A stretch of 64,000 nucleotides of DNA from Muricauda sp. SCSIO 64092 (GCF_023016285.1 NZ_CP095413.1:4481001-4545000); one strand, 5' to 3'; shown: positions 1-9,411, numbered from the stretch's first letter. Notes: a model not told the origin generated them from the sequence alone. Translations and numbers: made by a program.

Positions 1-387
1 ATAAATGGTCTTCATGGCGGCCTCCGTACCAACGCTTTCGTTGCCATGTACGTTGTAACTTAACCAAACAATGGCCTTGGAAGCATTTCCTTCACCTTCC
101 AATGCCTTTAGGTGTTCTTGTCGGATACTTTCCAGGTTCGCAAGGTTTTCAGCCGAAGAAACGAAAGCTAATACCAAGGGCCTACGTTCGTAGGTTTGGC
201 CATATTCCATTAACTTTACCCGTGCACCCTCACTTTTCGCAATATGCTCATAATAGTCCACTACCTCATGATGCCTACTGAATTGGGTGCCCAAATCATA
301 GCCGAGAAATTCGGAGGGGGATTGAAGTTCTTGGGAAAAAATGGAAGTCGTGAAAATAAGGGAAAGGGATAGTAAAAATCGCTTCAT
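1..387 (-). CDS. M14 family zinc carboxypeptidase, N-terminal part (cut by window edge)
   Basis: The frame is open from an ATG at 387-385 to the left edge, giving 129 residues of the N-terminus. It begins with a signal peptide (MKRFLLSLSLIFTTSIFSQ), so the product is exported. The following sequence (SPSEFLGYD, then EYGQTYERRPLV) matches the start of the complete M14 protein at 41670-44183. The motif VHGNE (His114, Glu117) is the HxxE pair that binds the catalytic zinc in M14 metallocarboxypeptidases. Family knowledge suggests removal of C-terminal residues from extracellular or periplasmic peptides. The downstream part, with the third zinc ligand and catalytic Glu, lies outside the window, so activity cannot be judged. 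Confidence 0.85.
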   Translation of the reverse strand, partial: MKRFLLSLSLIFTTSIFSQELQSPSEFLGYDLGTQFSRHHEVVDYYEHIAKSEGARVKLMEYGQTYERRPLVLAFVSSAENLANLESIRQEHLKALEGEGNASKAIVWLSYNVHGNESVGTEAAMKTIY

Positions 388-507
388 AAAAGGTTTCGTT
401 AGCTTAGGAATCAAATCTAATTAAAAAAACGCGCATTGTGCAATTAACTTATTTTTAGGAGTGCAATGGTAGAAGTGGTTTATCTTTAGCCTGATATTTA
501 AGTTTGA

Positions 508-2109
508 ATGGAAGTAGACTGTATCCCTTTTAGGAAAACGGGTTATTTCTCCAAATTGATTTGTGATTATTTGGATGAAAGTGAAAATGTAAAACCGTTC
601 TATAACCGTTTCCCCTCCCTTGAAAATTTTAAAGCGCAATTTGAGGAAAAATCCAGGAATTTCCCTTTGGCCCATAGGGAATTGCTGTCCGATGCATTAG
701 TAAAGCAGTATCATGGGATTGAAGCATCGGGAGGGACGTTACAGAACATTGAGTCCCTAAAAAACCGGCATACCTACACCATTGTAACGGGACATCAATT
801 GAACCTTTTTACGGGTCCTTTATATTTTCTATATAAGATCATTTCGGTCATTAACTTGTGTGAAGAGCTCAAGAAAGCCTATCCGGAGAACGACTTTGTC
901 CCCGTGTTTTGGATGGCGTCCGAAGATCATGATTTTGACGAAATCAACCATTTCAATTTCCAAGGGAAAAAGATACAATGGAACAGGACTTCCGGAGGTG
1001 CCGTTGGCAGAATGGATACCAATGGATTGGAAGAAGTTTTTGAGGTCGTCTCGGCAAAACTTGGCAACTCCAAAAATGCCAATACACTTAAGGAGCTATT
1101 CAAAGAAGCTTACCTGGGACACACTTCACTTACGGACGCTACCCGATTTTTGGCCAATACCCTTTTTGGTGAGTTGGGCCTTGTGGTGGTTGATGGTGAT
1201 GATGTTCGGTTGAAGGAACTTTTTATTCCTTTTATCAAAAAGGACATTTTTGAAAACCAACCCTATCATTCGATTACTAAAACCATAGCAGAACTCTCCG
1301 CTGTCCCCGGGGATTATAAAATCCAGGTAAACCCTAGGGAAATCAATTATTTCTATGTAAAGGAGGGGCTCCGCGAACGGATTGTGGAAAAAGAGGGTTC
1401 TTATGCGATAAATGATACCGATATTCAGTTTACCAAGGCGGAACTGGAACAGGAGATTGCAGCCCATCCCGAGCGTTTTTCCCCCAATGTGGTCGCCAGG
1501 CCCTTGTACCAGGAAACGATTCTACCCAATCTTTGCTACATTGGAGGGGGTGGGGAATTGGCCTATTGGTTGGAGCTCAAAGCGTATTTTGAAGCCATGG
1601 GTGTTACCTTTCCCATGTTGTTACTGAGGAATTCGGCTCTGGTCATAACCGAAAAAGAAGCGAAAAAGGTAAAAAAACTTCAACTGGAAATATCCGATCT
1701 ATTTCTGAAACAGAATAGCCTGATCAACAAGAAAATCCGAAAGATTTCCAATATTGATATTGATTTTTCCCCCCAGAAAAAACTGCTGGAAGAACAATTT
1801 TCCCAGTTGTACGAATTGGCCGAACAAACGGATAAGTCCTTTTTAGGTGCTGTAAAAGCACAGGAGGTAAAACAAAAAAAGGGATTGGATTTTCTTGAAA
1901 AACGCTTGTTGAAAGCCCAGAAACGAAAACTAAAGGACCATGTCATTCGGTTGACTGAGCTCCAGAATACGTTGTTCCCCAATTATTCCCTACAGGAACG
2001 GCAACTGAATTTTTCAGAATTGTATTTGGAACACGGGGAAGCCCTTATTCCCATGCTCAAAGGCGCACTTAAACCTTTGGAAGGGAAATTTTTAATCCTA
2101 CGGTATTAA
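508..2109 (+). CDS. bshC: Putative cysteine ligase BshC, last step of bacillithiol synthesis
   Basis: The 533-residue product has the length and pattern of BshC, the enzyme thought to add cysteine to GlcN-malate to make bacillithiol, the low-molecular-weight thiol of many Firmicutes and Bacteroidota. The N-terminus (MEVDCIPFRKTGYFS) is characteristic, as are TGHQLNLFTGP near residue 94 and WMASEDHDFDE near 137-147, which belong to the nucleotidyltransferase-like Rossmann core. A charged helical region around 380-500 fits the family coiled coil. The start is the first ATG and matches homologue starts. It is a single gene; bshA and bshB are not in the window. Its 3' end overlaps the convergent gene at 2098 by 12 bases. 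Confidence 0.93.
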   Translation: MEVDCIPFRKTGYFSKLICDYLDESENVKPFYNRFPSLENFKAQFEEKSRNFPLAHRELLSDALVKQYHGIEASGGTLQNIESLKNRHTYTIVTGHQLNLFTGPLYFLYKIISVINLCEELKKAYPENDFVPVFWMASEDHDFDEINHFNFQGKKIQWNRTSGGAVGRMDTNGLEEVFEVVSAKLGNSKNANTLKELFKEAYLGHTSLTDATRFLANTLFGELGLVVVDGDDVRLKELFIPFIKKDIFENQPYHSITKTIAELSAVPGDYKIQVNPREINYFYVKEGLRERIVEKEGSYAINDTDIQFTKAELEQEIAAHPERFSPNVVARPLYQETILPNLCYIGGGGELAYWLELKAYFEAMGVTFPMLLLRNSALVITEKEAKKVKKLQLEISDLFLKQNSLINKKIRKISNIDIDFSPQKKLLEEQFSQLYELAEQTDKSFLGAVKAQEVKQKKGLDFLEKRLLKAQKRKLKDHVIRLTELQNTLFPNYSLQERQLNFSELYLEHGEALIPMLKGALKPLEGKFLILRY

Positions 2110-2640
2110 AAAGGTACCGCTCCATTCGCCTTCCATTTTTAGAAATTCTACCCGTAAATGGTAGGGTTGTTTTAGTTTTAAGTATTCAATGCGTGTAGGT
2201 TGGATTTCCACCATACAAAAGTGGTCACTTTCCGTGAGGTATTCTATCCCATCGGGTTGGTCTATCTTAATTCCTGGCGGGAGTACCGTTGTATAGTCCT
2301 TTCTGGATTTGGCCGGAATGGATTTCCATATCTTTCGCAACATTTCAGGGTTCTCCTTAATGTCCGCCTTTCCCTCCACTTGCAACTGTATCATTTTTTT
2401 AGGATGGTAAAACAGGGCGGAGACGGTATTGTTCCGATGTATCTGTTCCACTTTTGGGGAGCGTTTGTCTGTGTAGAACAATAATTGGAGATTGGGTTGG
2501 ACCTTTCGTAAAACTACCGTTCGTTGACAAGGAATGTTTCCGGAAAGCGTTCCCAAAGCAAAATATTTAAACGGATGGCCTTTTTTTACACTTCCGTTAA
2601 TTAGCTCATTTTTAATTTGTTGAAAGATTAATTGGTCCAA
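2098..2640 (-). CDS. Pyridoxamine 5'-phosphate oxidase family (FMN-binding split barrel) protein
   Basis: The 180-residue protein resembles the small FMN-binding split-barrel family related to pyridoxamine-phosphate oxidase. Typical stretches are RTVVLRK and LLFYTDKRSPKVEQI near residues 40-67, the order expected for the FMN phosphate-binding strands. It is shorter than true PdxH (about 210-220 residues) and the C-terminal substrate-binding arginine signature is not obvious. A B6-salvage role is therefore possible but unproven; some members act on other flavin-dependent substrates. It is transcribed alone and converges on bshC. Confidence 0.75.
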   Translation of the reverse strand: MDQLIFQQIKNELINGSVKKGHPFKYFALGTLSGNIPCQRTVVLRKVQPNLQLLFYTDKRSPKVEQIHRNNTVSALFYHPKKMIQLQVEGKADIKENPEMLRKIWKSIPAKSRKDYTTVLPPGIKIDQPDGIEYLTESDHFCMVEIQPTRIEYLKLKQPYHLRVEFLKMEGEWSGTFLIP

Positions 2641-2721
2641 AACGAAACTTTTTTCAAAAATAATTCAAAAAAAGGGTAGGGTTAAGGCGAGTTGGATTGT
2701 TCTATACACAAATTGCTATGA

Positions 2722-2739
2722 AAAGGGTTGCAACCCTTT
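2722..2739. repeat. 18-bp perfect palindrome
   Basis: AAAGGGTTGCAACCCTTT is an exact inverted repeat with no spacer. It lies in the 204-base gap between the FMN-binding protein gene (start 2640) and the end of the sugar operon (2845), about 80 bases upstream of the 2640 start. It could be an operator or a short hairpin. No run of T follows that would make it a convincing terminator. Confidence 0.5.
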
Positions 2740-2787
2740 AAAAATTTGAATTAGATAATTCATGTGTTTAGGTTGGTTTTGATTTTA

Positions 2788-2823
2788 CTTAAAAAGCCCC
2801 GGAGTGGTTCCCGGGGCTTTTAC
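2788..2823 (-). terminator. Rho-independent terminator of the sugar operon
   Basis: AAAGCCCCGG (2793-2802) pairs perfectly with CCGGGGCTTT (2811-2820) around an 8-base loop. Read on the minus strand the stem is followed by a T run. It lies about 25 bases beyond the stop codon of pgmB, so it closes the minus-strand sugar operon. Confidence 0.9.
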
Positions 2824-2844
2824 TTTTTATGATCGACGTTTTTT

Positions 2845-3504
2845 CTAGAACAAGTCTTTAAAATGTGCTTTCACGGCAAATAAGGTAGCTTCCTTCATGG
2901 TATCAAAACAGACATCGGCATGACCTACACGTTCCTTCGGACCAATACCAACGGTGTAAAAACCTCCCGCTTTGGCAGCATCGACACCCGCTTCGGCGTC
3001 CTCGTAAACAATGCATTCACTCGGCTGTAAATCCAATTTTTTTGCCCCAAACAGGAAAATATCCGGAGCTGGTTTGCTTTTGGACACGCTATTGCCATCT
3101 CCAATAACATCAAAGAATTTAGTGGCTTCCAATTGGGCAAGTACCTTGGTGGAATTCTTACTGGCACTGCCAAGGGCGACCTTAAAGCCTTCCTGTCGTA
3201 AAAGTGTCAACAGTTCCTGGGCACCGGACAGGTAATCCTTTGGACTCATTTGATCAAGGCTATCCACATAAATATTGTTTTTAAGTGTAGCCAATTCCAC
3301 CAATTTAGTTTCCGAAACTTGGGCGTCGTTATGGTCCTTGATAATGTGGATGGAATCCATTCGGGATACCCCACGAAGTTTTTCATTGACTTCCCGATCA
3401 AATGCCCATCCCATGTCATTGGATAGTTTTTTCCAAGCGAGGTAATGAAGTTCGGCGGTGTCCGTAATGACCCCGTCCAAATCAAAAATAAATCCTTTTA
3501 TCAT
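2845..3504 (-). CDS. pgmB: Beta-phosphoglucomutase (HAD superfamily)
   Basis: The 219-residue HAD phosphatase-fold enzyme starts with FIFDLDGVITDTAELH. Asp8 is the phospho-acceptor nucleophile and Asp10 the acid/base. The cap domain follows (about 15-90), then GSASKNS (motif II) and VYEDAEAGVDAA (motif IV). The order and length match beta-phosphoglucomutases, which convert beta-D-glucose-1-phosphate to glucose-6-phosphate. The gene starts 6 bases after the GH65 phosphorylase stop. This is the expected pairing, because inverting GH65 phosphorylases release beta-glucose-1-phosphate. It is the last gene of the operon. Confidence 0.95.
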   Translation of the reverse strand: MIKGFIFDLDGVITDTAELHYLAWKKLSNDMGWAFDREVNEKLRGVSRMDSIHIIKDHNDAQVSETKLVELATLKNNIYVDSLDQMSPKDYLSGAQELLTLLRQEGFKVALGSASKNSTKVLAQLEATKFFDVIGDGNSVSKSKPAPDIFLFGAKKLDLQPSECIVYEDAEAGVDAAKAGGFYTVGIGPKERVGHADVCFDTMKEATLFAVKAHFKDLF

Positions 3505-3510
3505 CGTTTT

Positions 3511-5850
3511 TTATGTCTTTTTCACAGTCAATTCCCTTTCAACCGTCAAATCTTGTCCCAATAGGGAAAGATTTACGGCACCATTACCGGTATTGGTAAT
3601 GGCAATTTTTTCCTCGGAAACCTTTATTTTCAAATAGTTACCCTTCCAATTGATGGGATAGGTGATTTCCTTGATTTGAGGCGGCAATTTAGGATTAATT
3701 CGCAATTTTCCATCCAACATTCGTACCCCTCCAAATCCGCAGACCAAAATTTGCCAAATGCCCCCCAATGAAGCCGCATGAATACCATGGTCCGAGCTTT
3801 TCATATTGGGGCCTAAATCTATTCTTGCCGCCCGTTCAAACAAAGCGTAGGCCAAGGGCAGATTATCAATGTCCGCTGCTAATATGGCATGAGTGGATAA
3901 ACTCAATGAGGAATCGTGCAATGTCCTTGGCTCATAGTACTCATAATTGGCTTTTTTAATGGCATGGTCAAATTTATGTTCCAGTAGGTACATCAGCATG
4001 ACCACGGAAGCTTGTTTGGTAACCTGTATTTGGTTTACCTGATCTAAGTTGTAATCTTTAAAAATGGATCCCACCTGTTTTTGGTTTTTGTACTTGGTCA
4101 AATCCATTTGCCGCAACGATAGGTAATCGTCGTCCTGGGGAATAACATTATCCTGATTGGGCTGTGGAAGGTACACCTTGTCAAAACGGGTCCTTAGTTC
4201 CGCTATCTCCTCATCCAGATGGAGCTTTTGATTAAGTGTTTGAAAGAGTTCGGAATTTTCGGTTTTAAGGATATCATAGTATCGGGAGGCATTTTCCATG
4301 CACCACCTTGCCGTGTGATTGGTGAAGGCATCGTTATTGACATGCTCTTTGTACTCATCCGGACCTACCACATTGTTGATATGGTATTCCTGTTTTTCCT
4401 CGTTCCATTCCAAACGACTGCTCCAGAAAATACCGGTGTCAAGAAGAATCTCATAGCCATATTTTTCCATAAAATCATCATCCCCGGTTATCATATAGTA
4501 TTGCCAAACGGCAAAGGCAATGTCCGAGGTGATATGTTGTTCAATAAAACCGCTCCATATTTTGGTGGCCTCCCCGGTAATAATGTCCGCAGCACCCCAT
4601 ACGGGGGTGACTTCCCCATCATCTGCCCAGGCCGATTCCCAGGGGTACATGGCTCCCCGATACCCATTTTCCCTTGCCTTATTGCGGGCACCGGCAATGG
4701 TAATATAGCGGTACTTTAAAAGGCTTCGCGCAATTTCGGGAAAGGTATAGGTGAAAAAGGGTACCAGGAATATTTCGGTATCCCAAAACGAATGCCCCTT
4801 GTATCCTTCGCCGGAAAGTCCTTTGGCACCAATGCCATAGCGTGGGTCATGTTTTGGCGCCATGGTCAAAAGTTGGTATTGCGCAAAGCGTATGGCCAAT
4901 TGATCGTATTGATTTTCACTGTCCACCAGAATATCCATCCGTTGCCAATAGGCATCCCAGGCTTTGGCACTTTCATCCAACAAGGTATTATACCCCTTTT
5001 TGGACTGGATTTTTAGGCTCTCCAGGGACATGGAACGGATTTCCTCCAGGGACATCCCGTCCAGCTCTTGGTCACGGGTGGTATGGATATTCGAAATTTT
5101 GGTGAGATGAAGTGTTGTTCCCTTGCCCAGGAAAGATTCGTAGAACATCACTACTTTCCTTCGATCCATTTCAAATCGTGAAGAAACCTCGGCCTGCGTC
5201 CCCGAAAAATAGTGATGGGTGTTGTGCACAAAGGTTATTTCCGATGCGGTGGTGGTCTGCAACATTTGAAGGTATTCCTTATCAAAAATTCGTTTTTCAC
5301 CTTCCTCAAAATGTTGGGCGCCGCTATTGGTCACCTGCCCATTGATTCCTGATTTGATTTGAATGTGGGCGTTATCATCCTGCGGGGTAATGTTGACTTC
5401 CGAGCAAATAAGATGAAGGTCTTGGAACGAGACAAACCTTCGGAATTCAAAATCGTAGGTCCTTTCCTTGAACGACCAACGGAAGGAGCGTTTCAGTTCT
5501 CCGGTCTTGAGGTTCAGGTGCCTATTGTAATTGGTGAAGCTTCCTTTTTCCAGACTGAACAATTCACCATTGACAAAAATGTCCATGCCCAGCATATCGG
5601 CAGCGTTGGGCAATTCGGTAACATCATTTTTGCCCGGCTTGTTAAAGGTTCCGGATACAAACGTATTCCTTACCTGTCCAAGATAGCTTTCCTCCGTACA
5701 GCTCCGGGTTCCCAAATAGCCATTGCCCAAACTCATGATCACCTCGGCCTTGCCCTGAACTTTTGTCTTAAAATCGGTTTCCGTAACAATCCAATTTTTG
5801 AGTTCACCTTCCCCTTGGTTGTATTGCATTAACGTGTCGTTCTGATCCAT
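3511..5850 (-). CDS. Glycoside hydrolase family 65 disaccharide phosphorylase (maltose/trehalose/kojibiose type)
   Basis: The 779-residue protein has the GH65 order: N-terminal beta-sandwich (about 1-270), helical linker, catalytic (alpha/alpha)6 barrel (about 330-690) and a small C-terminal sheet. FWDTE at 355-359 is the conserved subsite motif. GPDEY at 496-500 carries the general acid Glu499. SSDHGIHAASLGG is the phosphate-binding region. GH65 phosphorylases split an alpha-glucoside with phosphate, giving beta-glucose-1-phosphate. Which disaccharide is used (maltose, trehalose, kojibiose or nigerose) cannot be read reliably. There is no signal peptide, so it acts in the cytoplasm after import. 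Confidence 0.93.
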   Translation of the reverse strand: MDQNDTLMQYNQGEGELKNWIVTETDFKTKVQGKAEVIMSLGNGYLGTRSCTEESYLGQVRNTFVSGTFNKPGKNDVTELPNAADMLGMDIFVNGELFSLEKGSFTNYNRHLNLKTGELKRSFRWSFKERTYDFEFRRFVSFQDLHLICSEVNITPQDDNAHIQIKSGINGQVTNSGAQHFEEGEKRIFDKEYLQMLQTTTASEITFVHNTHHYFSGTQAEVSSRFEMDRRKVVMFYESFLGKGTTLHLTKISNIHTTRDQELDGMSLEEIRSMSLESLKIQSKKGYNTLLDESAKAWDAYWQRMDILVDSENQYDQLAIRFAQYQLLTMAPKHDPRYGIGAKGLSGEGYKGHSFWDTEIFLVPFFTYTFPEIARSLLKYRYITIAGARNKARENGYRGAMYPWESAWADDGEVTPVWGAADIITGEATKIWSGFIEQHITSDIAFAVWQYYMITGDDDFMEKYGYEILLDTGIFWSSRLEWNEEKQEYHINNVVGPDEYKEHVNNDAFTNHTARWCMENASRYYDILKTENSELFQTLNQKLHLDEEIAELRTRFDKVYLPQPNQDNVIPQDDDYLSLRQMDLTKYKNQKQVGSIFKDYNLDQVNQIQVTKQASVVMLMYLLEHKFDHAIKKANYEYYEPRTLHDSSLSLSTHAILAADIDNLPLAYALFERAARIDLGPNMKSSDHGIHAASLGGIWQILVCGFGGVRMLDGKLRINPKLPPQIKEITYPINWKGNYLKIKVSEEKIAITNTGNGAVNLSLLGQDLTVERELTVKKT

Positions 5851-5869
5851 AGGTTTTTCTTTATTATAA

Positions 5870-5897
5870 AACCCGAATGGCTTTGAGCCATCGGGTT
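5870..5897 (-). terminator. Intercistronic hairpin between the transporter ATPase and GH65 genes
   Basis: AACCCG (5870-5875) and ATGGCT (5877-5882) pair with AGCCAT (5886-5891) and CGGGTT (5892-5897), with one bulged A and a 3-base loop. On the minus strand the stem is followed only by TTTATAATAA, a weak U tract. A partial terminator or an RNA-stability element inside the operon is more likely than a full stop. It could lower expression of GH65 and pgmB relative to the transporter. Confidence 0.6.
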
Positions 5898-5925
5898 GAT
5901 TTCGTATTAATTTACTATCGAATGG

Positions 5926-7038
5926 TTACATAATTCTTTTTTCGGTATCGGCTTCAAAAAACCGGAGCCTATCAATATCCACCCCAATGGTGATTTTATC
6001 ACCTACGGAATAGCCCAGTTGCGAATTGCTCCTGAAGCAGAAACTATGATCGGGATTGCCGGAAAAATGGAAATAGACAAAGGTTTCACTGCCTATGGGT
6101 TCCAGGGCTTCCACTTCAATTTCCATACTTTCGGAGAGGCGTTTGCCTTTTTCCACGGCCTTGTCATAGATATATTCCGGGCGGAAGCCGAAAATTACGT
6201 TTTTACCTTCATAAGGTTTTAAACAGGGCCTCAAATCCTTGGGAACCGCAAATTGCAAATCCTTGGACTTAAAGGTTGCTTCCTTCTGCATCACGATTTC
6301 CCCTTCAATAAAATTCATGGAAGGGCTACCGATGAACCCGGCTACAAACTTATTTTGGGGATTGTTGAACAGGTTCATGGGAGAGTCAAATTGTTGGACG
6401 ATACCATCCTTTAATACGACAATACGATCGCCCATGGTCATGGCTTCGATCTGGTCGTGGGTAACATAAACAATAGTAGCATCCAACTGGCGGTGCAGCT
6501 TTTTGATTTCGGCACGCATCTGGACCCTTAATTTGGCATCCAGGTTGGATAAGGGCTCATCGAATAGGAATACCTTTGGATTCCGTACTATGGAACGCCC
6601 AATGGCCACCCTTTGGCGTTGTCCCCCGGACATATCCTTGGGACGCCTATCCAATAAATGGGTAATGTCCAATATCTTGGCGGCATGTTCCACCTTTTGC
6701 TTTATTTCCTTTTTTGGGGTCTTTCTAAGCTTTAATCCAAAGGCCATATTATCAAAGACGGTCATATGGGGATACAGCGCATAGTTTTGGAATACCATGG
6801 CAATATCACGGTCCTTTGGGGAAAGTTCGTTCATACGCCCACCGTCAATTTGCAGTTCCCCAGAAGTGATTTCCTCCAGTCCGGCGATCATTCGCAATAA
6901 AGTGGATTTTCCACAGCCAGAAGGCCCTACCAGAACAACAAATTCCTTATCCTGGATGCTTAGGTTCGCCTTTTGAATAGTGGCCCGTTCCGCACCGGGA
7001 TATACTTTTTCAAGATTTTCAATTTGTATTGTTGCCAT
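5926..7038 (-). CDS. Sugar ABC transporter ATP-binding protein (UgpC/MsmK/MalK type)
   Basis: The 370-residue ATPase drives the importer encoded around it. Walker A is GPSGCGKST at 38-46, the Q-loop is VFQNYALYPH near 82, the signature is MSGGQ at 136-140, and Walker B is FLFDEP near 157-162 followed by SNLDAKLR. The C-terminal third (about 235-370) has the OB/TOBE domains typical of CUT1 sugar importer ATPases. The UgpC/MsmK group can be shared between importers, but here it sits inside the operon. It begins 22 bases after the upstream permease stop. Confidence 0.95.
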   Translation of the reverse strand: MATIQIENLEKVYPGAERATIQKANLSIQDKEFVVLVGPSGCGKSTLLRMIAGLEEITSGELQIDGGRMNELSPKDRDIAMVFQNYALYPHMTVFDNMAFGLKLRKTPKKEIKQKVEHAAKILDITHLLDRRPKDMSGGQRQRVAIGRSIVRNPKVFLFDEPLSNLDAKLRVQMRAEIKKLHRQLDATIVYVTHDQIEAMTMGDRIVVLKDGIVQQFDSPMNLFNNPQNKFVAGFIGSPSMNFIEGEIVMQKEATFKSKDLQFAVPKDLRPCLKPYEGKNVIFGFRPEYIYDKAVEKGKRLSESMEIEVEALEPIGSETFVYFHFSGNPDHSFCFRSNSQLGYSVGDKITIGVDIDRLRFFEADTEKRIM

Positions 7039-7060
7039 TTAGTCGATGTTAGTCATTTTT

Positions 7061-7885
7061 TTATCCCTTTAGTCCTGAACTTGCCACACCTTGCACAAAA
7101 TAGCGTTGGAAAACTATAAAAATGACAAGGGTGGGCAATGATATCAAAATAGTGCCCGCCATGAGCAGTGGCCAATCCGTTAATAGTTCGGTCCGTAAAC
7201 TTGCCATTCCCAAGGGCAGGGTGTACATATCTTCTGTATAGGTTACGATAACCGGCCAAAGGAACTCGTTCCAGGAACCCTGAAAGGTATAGATGGCCAC
7301 CGCTGCCAATGCCGGTTTGGAAATGGGCAGGAATACCTGCCAGAAAATTCTAAAATAGGAACATCCATCAATCAGGGCCGCTTGTTCCAGGTCTTTTGGA
7401 ATGGTCTCAAAAAATTGTTTCATTAAAAAGATATTGGTGACCCCAACCAATCCTGGAATGATAAGCCCGGCATAACTGTTGATCATGCGGAATTCATTCA
7501 AGATAATAAACTTGGGGACTAGGAGGATGATGCCAGGTATCATTAAACTACTTAACAACAATCCAAAAATCAGTTTTCTCCCCTTGAATTCCAGTCGGGC
7601 AAAAGCAAAGCCCGCCAGAGCTGAAAAAAATACGTTGGTTACCGTCTGTATCAAGGTTACAAGAACACTGTTGAACAACCATTTTTCAAAGGGAAGCTCG
7701 TTCCAAACATTTTTGTAATTGTCCAAAGTAAAAGTCTCGGGCAAAAGCTTTATGGGCCAGTCAAACACATTTTTATCCGCATTGAAGCTTATGGACAATG
7801 AAAACAAAAATGGACCAATATAGATTAAGGTCGCTATTCCAAGAATTGCAAAAAACAGGATTTTTTGAATTTTTAAGGCTTTCAT
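7061..7885 (-). CDS. Sugar ABC transporter permease, MalG/MsmG type
   Basis: This is a CUT1 inner-membrane permease of about 274 residues with six predicted membrane helices. The EAA loop EQAALIDGCSYFRIFWQVFLP contacts the ATPase. A TTG at 7891 would also open the frame, but the ATG at 7885-7883 is preferred because it overlaps the GH32 stop as ATGA, a translational-coupling arrangement. It is the second permease of the importer and would pair with the 9401-10282 product. Confidence 0.92.
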   Translation of the reverse strand: MKALKIQKILFFAILGIATLIYIGPFLFSLSISFNADKNVFDWPIKLLPETFTLDNYKNVWNELPFEKWLFNSVLVTLIQTVTNVFFSALAGFAFARLEFKGRKLIFGLLLSSLMIPGIILLVPKFIILNEFRMINSYAGLIIPGLVGVTNIFLMKQFFETIPKDLEQAALIDGCSYFRIFWQVFLPISKPALAAVAIYTFQGSWNEFLWPVIVTYTEDMYTLPLGMASLRTELLTDWPLLMAGTILISLPTLVIFIVFQRYFVQGVASSGLKG

Positions 7886-9411
7886 GTCCAAATACTTTTA
7901 ACCGTTCGTATGTCTACTTTTTCAAAATGGGCCTTACCGCCCTTTGCAAACAGTTTAATGGTGTTACCGTCCTCATCGGGAAATACCAAATTGGTAAGGG
8001 TATGCGCGCCGTTTTGGACAAAGACCTCCACAATGGATTGGTCAACAAAGATGTCAAGTTGTATGGCTTGCCATGTGGTATCTATCGGCATGGCGTCTTT
8101 TCCAAAGAATTTCCCATTGAATTTATGGGATGAAGATGTGGTCCGATCAATAAAGATTTCCCCTTTCCCAAAGTCTACACCAACAATGGTTTCACAGTTT
8201 TTTGACTTAAGTATTTTGATTCCGGCAGTGGTAATGCCCTCGTTTTTAATGGTGAGACGGGCCACAAAGCTTTTGCCTTTAAACGGCGGTTCCACAGTCC
8301 CGTTATACAGATGGAGCCCTTCCCGCAGCCAGGGTTGGCTGTACAACGCATTCAAATAAGAATGTGGGGGCCTGCTCTGTAATCGATAGCCCTTTTTGGT
8401 CTCGGTAAGGAACAAATCACGCGGAAGCGACATCGCTCCCCTCCAAATATGGGTAGGGGTATCCGAACTGTAGCAATGCGATCCCACCCACGCCATCATG
8501 GTAACGTGGTCCTTATGGTCCGTATTGGCAAAAGTTATCCCGGCATAAAAATCCTTTCCGTAATCCAGATAAAGGGGGTAGGGATGAGGATCGGGAATGA
8601 AATGGGTGCCGTTAAAGTCCCCGATAAAATATTGCATTCCCAGCTGTCCCTCCTGTGGATGGCCGGCAGAGAGGGTCAACACCCATTTTTGGATATCACT
8701 GCCCTTTACGGGAAGCTTAAAAAGGTCCGGACATTCCCATACGGCAGCGGTGTTGCCCAGAGGTCCAAAATCACTTACTTTTTTCCAGGTTTTCAGATCT
8801 GTTGACTGATAAAATACCACTTTATGCTCCAGGGAAAGACTGACCAACATATTCCATTTTTGAGTTCGGGGATCAAAGAAGAGTTTTGGGTCCCTGAATT
8901 CAGTTGAACCGATGTCAAGCACGGGATTTTCCGCAATTTCCTGATAGGAAAATCCATCGTCATGGCTTTTTGCAATGCTCTGGTGTTGGACTTTGGTCGC
9001 GAGCCCACCTTGCGGGTCAAGGGCATGCTCAAAAGAGGTAAAGGCCGCAATAAGGGTTTCCTTGTCCAAATCCAAGGCCGTGGTTCCGGAAAAGATCATA
9101 TGTTCCTTTTCCGGAATGGCCACATGATGCTCTTGCCAATGTACCCGATCACTACTTGTTGCATGGCCCCAACTCATATGCCCCCATTGATTTCCATGGG
9201 GATTGTACTGAAAATAGAGATGATGGACATTTTTGTACGTTATTAGCCCATTGGGATCGTTCATCCAATTCTTTTTTGGAGAGAAATGGAATTGTGGCCT
9301 GTGCAATTCCGAATACGGTTTTACTTCCCCCATTTCTTTGTCCGCTTGTAGGGTTTTATGATGGTGGCTCAGGATTTCCATTGGATTTTTTTGGTCGATT
9401 TTAATAGGCAT
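7882..9411 (-). CDS. Glycoside hydrolase family 32 beta-fructofuranosidase, cytoplasmic
   Basis: The 509-residue enzyme has the GH32 five-blade propeller and a C-terminal beta-sandwich (from about 350). NWMNDPNG at 48-55 carries the nucleophile Asp52. FRDP is the transition-state-stabilising motif and ECPD contains the acid/base Glu. It should hydrolyse terminal beta-fructosides such as sucrose, sucrose-6-phosphate or short fructo-oligosaccharides. There is no signal peptide, so it acts on imported substrate. The gene lies between the two permease genes, overlapping the upstream one by 11 bases and the downstream one by 4. This recalls the msm loci of lactobacilli, where a bfrA gene is embedded among the transporter genes. 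Confidence 0.95.
   Translation of the reverse strand: MPIKIDQKNPMEILSHHHKTLQADKEMGEVKPYSELHRPQFHFSPKKNWMNDPNGLITYKNVHHLYFQYNPHGNQWGHMSWGHATSSDRVHWQEHHVAIPEKEHMIFSGTTALDLDKETLIAAFTSFEHALDPQGGLATKVQHQSIAKSHDDGFSYQEIAENPVLDIGSTEFRDPKLFFDPRTQKWNMLVSLSLEHKVVFYQSTDLKTWKKVSDFGPLGNTAAVWECPDLFKLPVKGSDIQKWVLTLSAGHPQEGQLGMQYFIGDFNGTHFIPDPHPYPLYLDYGKDFYAGITFANTDHKDHVTMMAWVGSHCYSSDTPTHIWRGAMSLPRDLFLTETKKGYRLQSRPPHSYLNALYSQPWLREGLHLYNGTVEPPFKGKSFVARLTIKNEGITTAGIKILKSKNCETIVGVDFGKGEIFIDRTTSSSHKFNGKFFGKDAMPIDTTWQAIQLDIFVDQSIVEVFVQNGAHTLTNLVFPDEDGNTIKLFAKGGKAHFEKVDIRTVKSIWT

Noticed and set aside
421..675. 84-residue minus-strand frame at the start of bshC
   Set aside because: It overlaps the conserved BshC N-terminus, and its product shows no recognisable feature.
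2722..2739. Palindrome as a terminator
   Set aside because: It lacks a T tract on either strand; kept only as an inverted repeat of unknown role.
4219..4719. 166-residue plus-strand frame within the GH65 gene
   Set aside because: It is antisense to the catalytic barrel of a GH65 enzyme; no independent evidence.
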